Assembly: GCF_000024945.1 (NCBI RefSeq)
Contig: NC_013520.1
Coordinates: 644,501 to 708,500, forward strand
Direction: 5' to 3'
From: Veillonella parvula DSM 2008
GTDB taxonomy: Bacteria; Bacillota; Negativicutes; Veillonellales; Veillonellaceae
DNA: 64,000 bases
Shown here one piece after another: positions 1 to 8,634 of this stretch (positions within the stretch are counted from its first letter, which is position 1; each line of letters opens with the position of its first letter). Position numbers and translations under genes: made by a program. Under the pieces are notes generated by a model. The model ran no database searches. It had not been told where the DNA came from and was given only the letters and a program-made list of their open reading frames with translations.

Positions 1-1920
1 TATGCTGTTAAAGGTGGTATGAAGTTTGATGACAGTAGACAACTATTTGGTGTATTAGATGTTACTAATGGTAGCGTAAAGAATTTACTAAACTTGCTAG
101 ACCGGTCCAACGAACATATTGATGGTAAATTAAATGGTTCTGTTGAAATTGGAGGTACACGCGACAATCCAAGTGTTAATGTAACAGGCAAGATTAATGA
201 TGTAAGTATTGATGAAAAGATTGTTGGTGATGCAACTATCAATGCAAGTTTTGCTAATCGTAAATTCAAAGTTACAACTCTGAAACTACCTGTTGGTGAA
301 GGTCTTATTGCAATAGGCGGTACGATGGATCTTGATGGTCAAGCAGATTTACAGGTTGCATTAAAGGATGTTGATATAGTACCGTTCTTGCCACTTATGG
401 GTAAGGATATTCAAGCTACTGGTTGGGTGACTGGTGTTGTGAATATTACTGGAGAAACTAAGAATCCTAAAGTAGAATTATCCAGTGCTATAGAGTCGGG
501 GTCCTTTAATGGTGTTGGCATTGATGAAGGTTTTGTATTGGCTACAATGCAAGATCAAGTTATTCAGATTCAACGAATTCAAGGTGCCAAAAGTGGGTAT
601 AAGCTAAGTGTCTATGGTAAGATTCCATTAGCGGCAATCTTTACATCTGGGTATATTCCAGCAAATGATAGCAAATCTATGGATGTAACTATTGATTTTA
701 ACGAAGCAGATATGGCTGTTATCCCTCTTCTTACAACTAGTGTTAAGGAGGCAACAGGTCCGTTAAAAGGCACGGTTCACATTACAGGCACTATTGATCA
801 GCCTGAAGCATATGGTACTGTATCGGTACGTAATGGTACGATGAAATTGGCAAGTGTAGAAAATCAAATTACTGGTATTGATGGTGACTTAATTTTCTCT
901 GGTCAACAAGGTGATTTTCAATCCCGTATTAATATGGGCAAAGGCTCAGCTGGTTTGGCTGCTAAAGTAAATTGGTCTGGACATACTCTTACTAATTATA
1001 AGGCGGCAGTTCAGCTAGAAGACTTAGAGGTTCGCAGTGAATATGTAAGAGGACCGTTGAATGGTGAACTTTATATTGCTGACCGAGATGGATTGCCGAC
1101 CCTTATTGGTACTTTAAATCTTGAAAAGATTCAATTCAAAATTCCTCTTTCCTTACAATCTAGTGAAAGTACCAAAGATATGGGGGTGGATGTTACTGTT
1201 CATGCCGGTAAAGGAGTACGCTTATATGATCGCACCTTATACAACATGTTTATCAGTGGCGATGTTCATTTTGGTGGATCCTTACAAAATCCAACTGCTA
1301 GTGGTCAATTCGATGTTAGAAATGGCACGTTTAAGTATTTGAGCCATGTATTTAATATTACAAAAGGGAATGCCCATTTCGTAGGTGGCTCTTATTTACC
1401 AAACTTACAATTAGAGGCTGAAACAAATGTAAGTAATTACACTATTATGCTTGGCGTAAAAGGGACAGTGGATCATATGGACTTATCATTGTCCTCTAAT
1501 CCTACATTGTCTAGAAAGCAAATCATTTCCATGTTGACCTTCGGCCGCGGTGCAGATTCAAATAGTAGTACTTTGACAAATGAAGATGTGAATGCTGTGG
1601 CTACAGCAGGGCTTCAAATGTTTGCTTTTGGCTATGTACAAGATGCATTACAAAATACACTTGGGTTAGACCGCATCAATATTACAACAGGGTCAATTGA
1701 TCCCGATGAGCCAACCAATAGGGATACGGCAAGTAATTATAATATTGAAATCGGTAAATATGTATTACCGAGAGTCATGTTGACTTATTCTCAAGGTATT
1801 AATAACAAACAAAATAAATATGGTATAGAATATTCTGTTAAACGAAACCTTAAGTTCACGGGATGGCATACATCAAAAGGGAACAATTATATAGGTGGTC
1901 GTTGGACACGTAGCTTTTAA
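1..1920 (+). CDS. tamB: TamB/DUF490-family translocation and assembly protein, 5' partial
   Basis: The reading frame is open from base 1, so the true start lies upstream; 639 C-terminal residues are visible. The sequence is a long run of repetitive beta-strand segments of the kind NGTMKLASV and GTVHITGTIDQPEAYG, typical of the TamB/AsmA-like periplasmic groove. The last 300 or so residues match the conserved TamB C-terminal domain in style and end in an aromatic residue (WTRSF). TamB proteins span the periplasm from the inner membrane and work with an Omp85 protein in outer-membrane protein insertion and phospholipid transport. Here the Omp85 gene directly downstream is bamA and no tamA is seen, so BamA may be the partner (inference). 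Family assignment is secure; the N-terminal anchor cannot be checked. Confidence 0.9.
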   Translation, partial: YAVKGGMKFDDSRQLFGVLDVTNGSVKNLLNLLDRSNEHIDGKLNGSVEIGGTRDNPSVNVTGKINDVSIDEKIVGDATINASFANRKFKVTTLKLPVGEGLIAIGGTMDLDGQADLQVALKDVDIVPFLPLMGKDIQATGWVTGVVNITGETKNPKVELSSAIESGSFNGVGIDEGFVLATMQDQVIQIQRIQGAKSGYKLSVYGKIPLAAIFTSGYIPANDSKSMDVTIDFNEADMAVIPLLTTSVKEATGPLKGTVHITGTIDQPEAYGTVSVRNGTMKLASVENQITGIDGDLIFSGQQGDFQSRINMGKGSAGLAAKVNWSGHTLTNYKAAVQLEDLEVRSEYVRGPLNGELYIADRDGLPTLIGTLNLEKIQFKIPLSLQSSESTKDMGVDVTVHAGKGVRLYDRTLYNMFISGDVHFGGSLQNPTASGQFDVRNGTFKYLSHVFNITKGNAHFVGGSYLPNLQLEAETNVSNYTIMLGVKGTVDHMDLSLSSNPTLSRKQIISMLTFGRGADSNSSTLTNEDVNAVATAGLQMFAFGYVQDALQNTLGLDRINITTGSIDPDEPTNRDTASNYNIEIGKYVLPRVMLTYSQGINNKQNKYGIEYSVKRNLKFTGWHTSKGNNYIGGRWTRSF

Positions 1921-1925
1921 GAGTA

Positions 1926-1968
1926 TGGCTAGAATGTGTAAACCCCTTAGGTATGCACATTCTAGTCA
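1926..1968. terminator. Hairpin between tamB and bamA
   Basis: An inverted repeat pairs CTAGAATGTG (about 1929-1938) with its complement CACATTCTAG (about 1956-1965). No uridine run follows, so it may be a weak terminator or an RNA-processing or stabilising hairpin rather than a strong stop. Confidence 0.5.
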
Positions 1969-2018
1969 TATTAATTTCATAAAATTTGTTTAATATAGTA
2001 CTCATTCCAAGCAATTTA

Positions 2019-2027
2019 TGCTATAAT
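2019..2027 (+). promoter_or_regulatory. Extended -10 promoter of bamA
   Basis: TGCTATAAT at 2019-2027 is a perfect extended -10 element (TGnTATAAT). No convincing -35 is present 17 bp upstream, as is usual for extended -10 promoters. It would give a leader of about 60 nt ahead of bamA. Confidence 0.6.
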
Positions 2028-2096
2028 GATAAAGATTTATTAGTCTTTATAAATAAGATGTAAACTCTTTATGGGGATGAGTTCTAGGAGGAATTT

Positions 2097-4265
2097 ATGT
2101 TTAAACCAAAAGCTTATAAAAGTATGCTTGCAGCGTCCGTGTTGACCGCTGTCATGGGGACAGGCAGTGTATTTGCTGCTGAGGTACAAGCTGGCTATAC
2201 TCCAGATTTAAATAGCACAACGACGACTAATGCTGCTACAGCAAATGATGCAGCTACTACACAAGCTGTTTATAATGCTGATGCAACTACTACAACTATA
2301 CAAGATGAAACTGATGCAGCTATCTTAGCTGCTCGTGGTGATACGACTATATCTAGTGACGGCACTGTAGTAAAAGGTTCTGATGGAACTGTTACAGTCA
2401 ATAATGCTGCTTTAAAAACTGATGATAAACAAGTAAAAATGGTATCTAAAACTACTGGTGGTACTGATCTTGATAAGGCTGCTGAAAATGGCCAAACTCA
2501 AGCTGTTACAACAGTAGAAGCACAATATGTCACATCTGCTAGTGCAGAATCTGTTAATCCTTACGTAGGTAAATTGATTACCGGTTTATCTATATCTGGC
2601 GTTACAGCTGAACAGCAAGCAAATTTGTTGCCAATTTTAACTGAAAAAGTTGGCGATGCCGTATCTGTTGATGGCGTATTTAAAGATGTAACTAATCTTG
2701 GTAATACTGGGTACTTCTCTGAAGTAAATCCTGTATTTACTTCCGTGCCTGAAGGCGTAAAATTGGACTTTGCCGTAACCGTAAATCCAGTTACTACTGG
2801 CGTTTCCTTTGAAGGTAATACTGTATATTCCTCCGAAGTATTGACTAAGTTCATGGATATTCAACCAGGTCAAGTTCTTAACTCTGTATCTGTAGGGCAA
2901 AAAGTCCAAGGTATTAATGCTGCATATGCTCGTGATGGCTATATGTTAGCACACGTTGATGGTGTCCGTGTAGATGACCAAGGCGTACTTCATATACACA
3001 TTGTTGAAGGTATCGTAGAAGATATCATTCCAGCAGGTAACAAGAAAACTCGCAATAAAGTTATTACTCGTGAATTTGTTCAAAAGAAAGGAAAACCTTT
3101 TAATAAATTCTTGGTACGTCGTTCTGTAGAACGCGTATATAACTTAGGTTTCTTTGATGACGTAAACGTTCGTATGTTGCCAGGTGAACAAGATCCAAAT
3201 AATGTAATTATTGAAATCGATGTATTGGAACATAAGACTGGTACCATCACATTAGGTGCTGGTTACTCTAAATCTGATGGGTTGATGGGTATTGTTGAAT
3301 TCGGTGAAGATAACTTCCGTGGTACTGGCGATAAATTTAAAGTTCACTGGGAAATCGGTGGTAAGAAAAAATATAAGAACTACCAAATCTCCTACTTGAA
3401 ACCTTGGATCGATAGCAAAGGTACATCCCTTGGCTTCTCCTTCTTCAACCGCGAAGATGAATACACAGATTACAATGAAGATGGTAATGAAGTAGCAGAA
3501 TACAATAAGAAATCTCGTGGTTTCAATATTTCCTTCGGTCGTCAAACTGGGGAATATACTCGTGATTACTTGACATTAGAATCTCGTAAAGATTCTTATA
3601 AATGGGATGATGATGATAGTTCTGGCTTCCGTTATGATAAAAATGCGGGTAAAGGTACAAACTGGGATAATGGTTCCTATAACTTCGCATCTGACAACTA
3701 TGTAAAAAATAACTTCGGTCGCATTAACTCCGTAACATGGCAAAAAGTATACGATTCTCGTGATAATATCTATGAACCAACTCGTGGTCGTCGTATTTCT
3801 TATACTACACAATGGGCTGGTCATGGCTTGGGCGGTGACTTCGACTTCTACAAATTCACAGCTGAAACTCGTATGTACAAGAAATTGGGCGCTAAGAATG
3901 TATTGGCATTCCGTGCACGTGCTGGTTTCATCCAAGGTGATGCTCCTTATAGCCAATTGTTCACATTGGGCGGTGCTGATTCCTTACGTGGTTATGAAGA
4001 TGATCAATTCCGTGGTAAGAAGATGTACAATGCTACATTGGAATTCCGTTTCCCAATTGTTAAGAAAGTTAGCGGTGTGTTATTCGGTGATATTGGTGAT
4101 GCATGGGATGCACCAAATGTTACATGGTATAACAGCAAAAAATCCTTTAACTATGGCGTTGGTGCTGGTGTTCGTATTACGACCCCAATTGGTCCTGTTA
4201 AACTTGACTATGGTGTGGGTAAACACAAAAATAAATTCCACTTCAGCTTCGGTACACAATTCTAA
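2097..4265 (+). CDS. bamA: BamA/Omp85 outer-membrane protein assembly factor
   Basis: This 722-residue protein is the central insertase of the Bam complex, which folds beta-barrels into the outer membrane. The start follows AGGAGGA at 2086-2092. A signal peptide ends near residues 25-30 (GSVFAAE). A Thr/Ala/Asp-rich linker of about 120 residues follows, then three apparent POTRA domains (about 153-231, 232-302 and 303-378), and a barrel from about 380 to the end. The barrel has the Omp85 loop-6 type motif LRGYED and ends in FHFSFGTQF, with the terminal Phe expected of an outer-membrane barrel. E. coli BamA has five POTRAs, so this is a shorter-armed form with an unusual linker. It sits between tamB and three ompH genes. 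BamA rather than TamA is inferred from length and context. Confidence 0.93.
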   Translation: MFKPKAYKSMLAASVLTAVMGTGSVFAAEVQAGYTPDLNSTTTTNAATANDAATTQAVYNADATTTTIQDETDAAILAARGDTTISSDGTVVKGSDGTVTVNNAALKTDDKQVKMVSKTTGGTDLDKAAENGQTQAVTTVEAQYVTSASAESVNPYVGKLITGLSISGVTAEQQANLLPILTEKVGDAVSVDGVFKDVTNLGNTGYFSEVNPVFTSVPEGVKLDFAVTVNPVTTGVSFEGNTVYSSEVLTKFMDIQPGQVLNSVSVGQKVQGINAAYARDGYMLAHVDGVRVDDQGVLHIHIVEGIVEDIIPAGNKKTRNKVITREFVQKKGKPFNKFLVRRSVERVYNLGFFDDVNVRMLPGEQDPNNVIIEIDVLEHKTGTITLGAGYSKSDGLMGIVEFGEDNFRGTGDKFKVHWEIGGKKKYKNYQISYLKPWIDSKGTSLGFSFFNREDEYTDYNEDGNEVAEYNKKSRGFNISFGRQTGEYTRDYLTLESRKDSYKWDDDDSSGFRYDKNAGKGTNWDNGSYNFASDNYVKNNFGRINSVTWQKVYDSRDNIYEPTRGRRISYTTQWAGHGLGGDFDFYKFTAETRMYKKLGAKNVLAFRARAGFIQGDAPYSQLFTLGGADSLRGYEDDQFRGKKMYNATLEFRFPIVKKVSGVLFGDIGDAWDAPNVTWYNSKKSFNYGVGAGVRITTPIGPVKLDYGVGKHKNKFHFSFGTQF

Positions 4266-4280
4266 TATAGTAAATGTATA

Positions 4281-4314
4281 TGGTGAAGGCCTCTTTTTAA
4301 AGAGGCTTTCACCA
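4281..4314 (+). terminator. Hairpin in the bamA-ompH gap
   Basis: TGGTGAAGGCCTCT (4281-4294) pairs with AGAGGCTTTCACCA (4301-4314), with one G-U pair and a 6-nt loop. No T-tract follows. It is either a partial terminator that lowers expression of the ompH genes relative to bamA or a 3'-end protecting hairpin. Confidence 0.55.
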
Positions 4315-4371
4315 ATATCTCTATATGGCATCCTTTGATGCAGTGATTTAAAGAAATGAGGGCACTCTATT

Positions 4372-4860
4372 ATGATGCGAATGATGAACAACAAGGCGAA
4401 TGTAAAGATTTTTTCCATCGTCATTGCTGCTATTTTTATTGTTGGTATTGGTGCGTTAGCTTATACGCAAATGGCTTCGCCTAGTAGTAATAGTGGGACT
4501 AGTACTATTGGGGTTATCGATACATCTCGTATGTTGTCTCAAGATAATCCAATTTATATCTCTGCAGCTCAAGAATATATGAGCTATCAAAGCCAATTAC
4601 AACAAGAAACGCAAGCTAAAATTGATGCAGCACAAGATGATGCTACTAAACAAAAAATTGCTGAAGAAGCTCGTCAAAACCTAGCTAAAAAAGATCAAGA
4701 AATTGCTAAATCCGTTCAAGATAAAGCTATGGAGGCTGCAAAAGCGGTTGGTGATGCTAAAGGTCTTAGCGTTGTTATGACTAAAGACACTGTACTATAC
4801 GGTGGTGTTGATATTACAGATCAAGTATTGAAAAAACTAGCTACTGATGCAAAAAAATAA
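4372..4860 (+). CDS. OmpH/Skp-like periplasmic chaperone 1, membrane-anchored
   Basis: This 162-residue protein has a hydrophobic N-terminal segment (about residues 11-30). It then has the OmpH start pattern IGVIDTSRML, a charged Gln/Ala-rich helical region (about 65-125) and the closing pattern GLSVVMTKDTVLYGGVDITDQVL. This is the layout of Skp/OmpH, which holds unfolded outer-membrane proteins for delivery to BamA. No clear signal-peptidase site follows the hydrophobic segment, so it may stay anchored. The start at 4372 is preceded by TGAGGG. It is first of three consecutive OmpH-like genes downstream of bamA. Assignment is by family pattern. Confidence 0.85.
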   Translation: MMRMMNNKANVKIFSIVIAAIFIVGIGALAYTQMASPSSNSGTSTIGVIDTSRMLSQDNPIYISAAQEYMSYQSQLQQETQAKIDAAQDDATKQKIAEEARQNLAKKDQEIAKSVQDKAMEAAKAVGDAKGLSVVMTKDTVLYGGVDITDQVLKKLATDAKK

Positions 4861-4889
4861 ACTGTAGTTCTATGTAAGGGAGAACGACA

Positions 4890-5861
4890 ATGAACGGGAA
4901 ACAACGATATATAGGACTAGTCATATTTCTCGTTGCTGCAATAAGTGCTATGATTTGGGCCTATGGTTTTGTAACAAATCACCAACAGGGTCCTGATGGC
5001 ATGTCAATAGGTGTTGTACGCATTGATGATGTACTAGAGTTTAATCCATCCTATGCGGATTATAAACAAGCCAAAAATGAATTGGAACTTTTACAACGTC
5101 AATATGAACTTGAACAACAAGCCTTAAATGCCAAGTCAGAGACACAAGATAAACAGTTGAAAACGCTTGCACTGGATTCAACCTTGTCAGATGCTCTTAC
5201 GGTCGAATTGCAAACTCGTATTGCAACAAAAGAGAATGAACTAAATCAGCAATTAAATGCGAAACGCAATGAATTGACTCAAAAGTATTTAGCTGAGTTA
5301 AAGGTTAGTACTAATGAATATGATCTGGAAATCGTAAACCTTCAACTAGACTTATATGCCTATGATGCACGTGTATATATAGATGATGCACAAAGAGCAG
5401 CGGCTATGGCTGAAAAAGCTAAAAAAGAAGAAAGATTAAAGGACTTATTAGCTAAGAGAAAACCATCGGATTTCGATGTAGATTCAATTAAAGCAAAGGT
5501 ACAGGCAGAGCTTGCTCCAATGCAACAAAAAGGGCAGGAAGAGCTCAATCAATACGCTGCATCCCTACAGAAGGAATTAGCTGAGAAACGAGACTCCATG
5601 GTACAACAACAAGCACAATCCATCATTGCTAATAATAACCTGCCTGTGGCTCAAGAGTGGAATGATACATGGGCAAAAAAGCTTTCAGATAAAGAAGCTG
5701 AGGTAAGTGCACTTCATGAGGCTATTTTAGAAGATGTTCGTATGCGCGTAGCAATTATTGCTGAGGAACAACATTTGGATTTAGTTATCATCGATGATGG
5801 TGGTAATATTAAAGGGCTTGATATTACTGATGCAGTGAAGGCGTCCTATCGAGTTCAATAA
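4890..5861 (+). CDS. OmpH/Skp-like protein 2, long form with extended coiled coil
   Basis: The 323-residue product has a transmembrane helix at about residues 7-27. An OmpH-type beginning (IGVVRIDDVLEFNPSYADYKQA) and ending (DLVIIDDGGNIKGLDITDAV) flank a helical middle about twice the usual Skp length. The middle contains internal Ala/Lys/Glu/Gln-rich repeats (about 55-130 and 165-260). It may be an internal duplication of the helical tentacle, or a spacer for reaching across a thick wall; both are inference. The RBS is AAGGGAG about 10 nt before the ATG. It is co-transcribed with its smaller paralogues on either side. Confidence 0.8.
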   Translation: MNGKQRYIGLVIFLVAAISAMIWAYGFVTNHQQGPDGMSIGVVRIDDVLEFNPSYADYKQAKNELELLQRQYELEQQALNAKSETQDKQLKTLALDSTLSDALTVELQTRIATKENELNQQLNAKRNELTQKYLAELKVSTNEYDLEIVNLQLDLYAYDARVYIDDAQRAAAMAEKAKKEERLKDLLAKRKPSDFDVDSIKAKVQAELAPMQQKGQEELNQYAASLQKELAEKRDSMVQQQAQSIIANNNLPVAQEWNDTWAKKLSDKEAEVSALHEAILEDVRMRVAIIAEEQHLDLVIIDDGGNIKGLDITDAVKASYRVQ

Positions 5862-5872
5862 GGAGTTATATT

Positions 5873-6400
5873 ATGAATAAACGTATTAAATCTTTAGTAT
5901 TAGGTGCATCTTTAGTAGCTTCTATGGCTATCTTAGGTGGTTGTGGTTCTAATAATGTTGGTTATGTTGATAGCGTGAAAGTGGCAAACAGTACTGAAAA
6001 AGGCATTGAAATTACTAAAGAAATCAATGCTAAAAAAGCGGAATTAGATGCTAAAATTGCTGCTGCCGATGAAGCATCTAAACAAAATGTATTTAATCAA
6101 GCGAATCAAGAATTAAATGCCTTTGCGAATGCAAAAGCGCAAGAATATCGTCAATATCAAGAACAAAAAATCAATGAACTTGTGAAAGAGAAAAAACTTG
6201 ATGTTATTATTGAGAAAGGCGCTGTTGTTGGCGGTGGCTCTGATGTAACTGATGATTTGATTACAAAAATGGGTAAAGCTTCTGACGACCAAATCAAAGA
6301 AGTTGAAAATGCAGCTAAAGCCCAAGAGCAACAAGATGCTCAGCAAAATGCACAACAAGCAGATCAAGCTGCAACAAGTACAACTGAAGCTGCACAATAA
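5873..6400 (+). CDS. OmpH/Skp-like lipoprotein 3
   Basis: This is a 175-residue OmpH-like protein with a lipoprotein signal: a basic start, a hydrophobic core and the lipobox LGGC with Cys24 as the likely lipidated residue. After it come GYVDSVKVANSTEKG, a helical region with many Lys/Ala/Gln, and the closing pattern DVIIEKGAVVGGGSDVTDDLI. A Gln/Ala-rich tail (about 148-175) is extra. The lipid anchor would fix this chaperone to a membrane, unlike soluble E. coli Skp. The RBS is AAGGAG directly after the stop of the preceding gene. Confidence 0.82.
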   Translation: MNKRIKSLVLGASLVASMAILGGCGSNNVGYVDSVKVANSTEKGIEITKEINAKKAELDAKIAAADEASKQNVFNQANQELNAFANAKAQEYRQYQEQKINELVKEKKLDVIIEKGAVVGGGSDVTDDLITKMGKASDDQIKEVENAAKAQEQQDAQQNAQQADQAATSTTEAAQ

Positions 6401-6430
6401 TTGAAGATTACCACGGGGGAGGAGTTTGCC

Positions 6431-7462
6431 TTGGAAAAAACTTTACAGGAACTCGCAAATTTAGTAGGCGGTCAACTTATAGGGGATGAGTCTATTGTCA
6501 TTACTGAGACACGTAGCTTTGAGCAAGCAGTAAAACAATCCATAACTTTTGCAATAGGTGAATATGTTGAACATATTGCATTATGCCAAGCGGGTGCTGT
6601 TATCGTTGAATCGGAAGTAAAGAATGCACCGATGGCACAAATCGTAGTTGATAATGCAAAAGCTGCATTCGCCCAAGTGCTAGAAGTATTCCATCCACCT
6701 GTTGTAGTTCCCCGTGAAGTGCATAGTACAGCTATTATTGGCAAGAATGTTACACTTGGTAAAAATGTAGCTATTGGTGCCTATTGTGTTATTAATGATA
6801 ATGCTGTTATCGGTGATAATGTAACAATTCGACCTTATGTATATATTGGTCATAATGTACGAATTGGGGAAGATTCTGATATCTATGCAGGTGCTATCGT
6901 ACATGAGAACTGTATTTTGGGTAAACGCGTTGTATTGCGTGCTAAAGCAGTTATCGGTGGTGAAGGTTTTGGCTTTGCCACAGAAAATGGTATTCATACG
7001 CATATTCCTCAAGTAGGCAATGTTATTCTTGAAGATGATGTAGAAATTGGTTCTTGCACTACTGTTGATAATGCTACAATGGGATCTACCTTGGTACGTC
7101 GCGGTACAAAAATTGACAATCTTGTTCACCTTGGCCACAATGTTGAGATTGGAGAAGATTGTTTCTTGATTGCACAGGTTGGGATTGCAGGTAGTACAAA
7201 ATGTGGTAACCATGTAATCTTTGCAGGACAAACAGGCTGTACTGGTCATATTACAATTGGAGATAATGTACAATTTGCAGGTAAAACAGGAATTACTGGC
7301 AATGTACCATCTAATTCTGTTATGGCTGGGTATCCAATGAGACCTCATAAAGAGTGGTTAAAATTGGCTGCTTACGAGAATCGTTTGCCAGAAATGGTGA
7401 AAACTGTAAAACAATTACAAAAAGAAATTGACGCTTTGAAAGCACAGCTTAAGGAGAGCTAA
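6431..7462 (+). CDS. lpxD: UDP-3-O-acylglucosamine N-acyltransferase LpxD
   Basis: LpxD adds the second 3-hydroxyacyl chain to the lipid A precursor in the cytoplasm. The frame extends to a TTG at 6401, but the strong RBS GGGGGAGGA at 6415-6423 places the start at TTG 6431. This gives 343 residues beginning MEKTLQELANLVGGQLIG, a normal LpxD N-terminus. A small N-terminal domain (about 1-95) is followed by many hexapeptide repeats of the left-handed beta-helix. The catalytic His lies in VHLGHNVEIG. A C-terminal helical segment (KTVKQLQKEIDALK) closes the trimer. It lies in the lipid A cluster between ompH and an acyltransferase. Confidence 0.95.
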   Translation: MEKTLQELANLVGGQLIGDESIVITETRSFEQAVKQSITFAIGEYVEHIALCQAGAVIVESEVKNAPMAQIVVDNAKAAFAQVLEVFHPPVVVPREVHSTAIIGKNVTLGKNVAIGAYCVINDNAVIGDNVTIRPYVYIGHNVRIGEDSDIYAGAIVHENCILGKRVVLRAKAVIGGEGFGFATENGIHTHIPQVGNVILEDDVEIGSCTTVDNATMGSTLVRRGTKIDNLVHLGHNVEIGEDCFLIAQVGIAGSTKCGNHVIFAGQTGCTGHITIGDNVQFAGKTGITGNVPSNSVMAGYPMRPHKEWLKLAAYENRLPEMVKTVKQLQKEIDALKAQLKES

Positions 7463-7468
7463 TAATCC

Positions 7469-8371
7469 ATGTATAGGTTTATGAAAATCTTTAGTGCCTT
7501 TATTTGCTTATTACCTAAAGGTTTGCAATATGCTATTGGTACATTGCTAGGTGAAATTGCGTGGTTAGTGGTGCCACCTAAACGCAAGCGCCTAGCGATA
7601 GGCCAAATTTTATTCTGTAATATTACAGATGATCCTAAAGAAGCTCGACGTATTGCGAAAGCTAGCACTACACGCTTTGGCCGTATGATTATTGATGTAT
7701 TGCGCTATCCTGAAATTAAAGATGGTGCATACAAAGATATGGTGGAGTTTATTAATCGAGAGTACTTAGATGATGCCTTAGAAAATGGTCGAGGTGCAAT
7801 CTTAGCCGCTGTTCATAGTGGTAACTGGGAACTCCTAGGTGCCGTTCTTGCTTCTGAAGGGTATCCGTTGATTTCTGTGGCTATGAAACAAAATGGTGAT
7901 GCCGATAAGTTTATCAATGAATATCGTCGGATTATGCATCAACATGTGACCTATAAAACAGGTGTTCGTGAAATGATTAATGAACTAAAAAAAGGTGCAT
8001 TTTTAGGCCTTATTATGGATCAGGACCCTGGTGATGATGGCCTTCTTGTACCATTCTTTGGTTATGAAACATTGACGGCTGCGGGACCAGCTGTATTGGC
8101 TCGTATGCAAGATGTGCCCATTATTTTTGTAACCATACATTATAGTCCGTTTTCTGAGAAACATGAGATTGAAGCGCATCCACCAATTTATGTGGAACGC
8201 ACAGATGATAAAAAGCGTGATATAGCGGTAACAACAACTCGTCTAAATGAGTTTATTGAAGATTATATTCGGCGATATCCTGAAGATTGGTTTTGGCTTC
8301 ATAACCGTTGGAAATGGACTCGTCGTTTTTATGGTGAACAAATAGATACACCACCTGATGTTTTTCAATAG
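7469..8371 (+). CDS. Lysophospholipid acyltransferase family protein (LpxL/HtrB type), copy 1
   Basis: This 300-residue membrane-associated acyltransferase carries the HxxxxE catalytic motif at H116-E121 (HSGNWE), and later the family pattern DQDPGDDG and PEDWFWLHNRWK. HtrB/LpxL enzymes add secondary acyl chains to Kdo2-lipid A. The RBS AAGGAGA lies over the end of lpxD, indicating one operon. A second family member lies at 20340-21272. The sequence does not show which secondary chain each adds, so no symbol is given. Confidence 0.85.
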   Translation: MYRFMKIFSAFICLLPKGLQYAIGTLLGEIAWLVVPPKRKRLAIGQILFCNITDDPKEARRIAKASTTRFGRMIIDVLRYPEIKDGAYKDMVEFINREYLDDALENGRGAILAAVHSGNWELLGAVLASEGYPLISVAMKQNGDADKFINEYRRIMHQHVTYKTGVREMINELKKGAFLGLIMDQDPGDDGLLVPFFGYETLTAAGPAVLARMQDVPIIFVTIHYSPFSEKHEIEAHPPIYVERTDDKKRDIAVTTTRLNEFIEDYIRRYPEDWFWLHNRWKWTRRFYGEQIDTPPDVFQ

Positions 8372-8382
8372 TTAATAATTTT

Positions 8383-8462
8383 AAAGAGATTTTGTTTATG
8401 CGATTGTGGAATATCCAAGATGAAACTGATTCCTATTAGCATGGATGAAATCTCTTTTTATT
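8383..8462 (+). terminator. Possible long-loop terminator downstream of the acyltransferase
   Basis: AAAGAGATTT (8383-8392) is complementary to AAATCTCTTT (8448-8457), the latter followed by a short T-rich stretch. The 55-nt loop is long, so this is a weak call. It would separate the bamA-lpxD unit from lpxC, which has its own promoter. Confidence 0.35.
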
Positions 8463-8555
8463 TTGTAACTTATAATTTAGTGTTTAAAAATAATCTATTA
8501 AAATTTTAAAGACTAAGAATAGTTTTTCCAATTAGCGTAATATATGGTAAATTTC

Positions 8556-8584
8556 TTGTAACCCCTATGCAAATAGGGTATAAT
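8556..8584 (+). promoter_or_regulatory. lpxC promoter with inverted repeat in its spacer
   Basis: TTGTAA (8556-8561) and TATAAT (8579-8584) are 17 bp apart, a strong sigma-70-type match. The spacer contains CCCTAT-GCAA-ATAGGG (8563-8578), a perfect 6-bp inverted repeat ending against the -10 box. That placement suits a repressor site. The regulator is unknown. Confidence 0.7.
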
Positions 8585-8634
8585 ACATATTGGTGTATAG
8601 TAAACGTGAATTCGGATTATGAAAGGACATTCTT

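Noticed and set aside
3760-4338. A 192-codon + frame inside and past the bamA 3' end
   Set aside because: It is a shadow of bamA in another frame, has no RBS and runs through the hairpin.
6680-7348. A 222-codon minus frame opposite lpxD
   Set aside because: The composition (Cys/Asn/Ile-rich) follows from the hexapeptide repeats on the other strand; no RBS or known domain.
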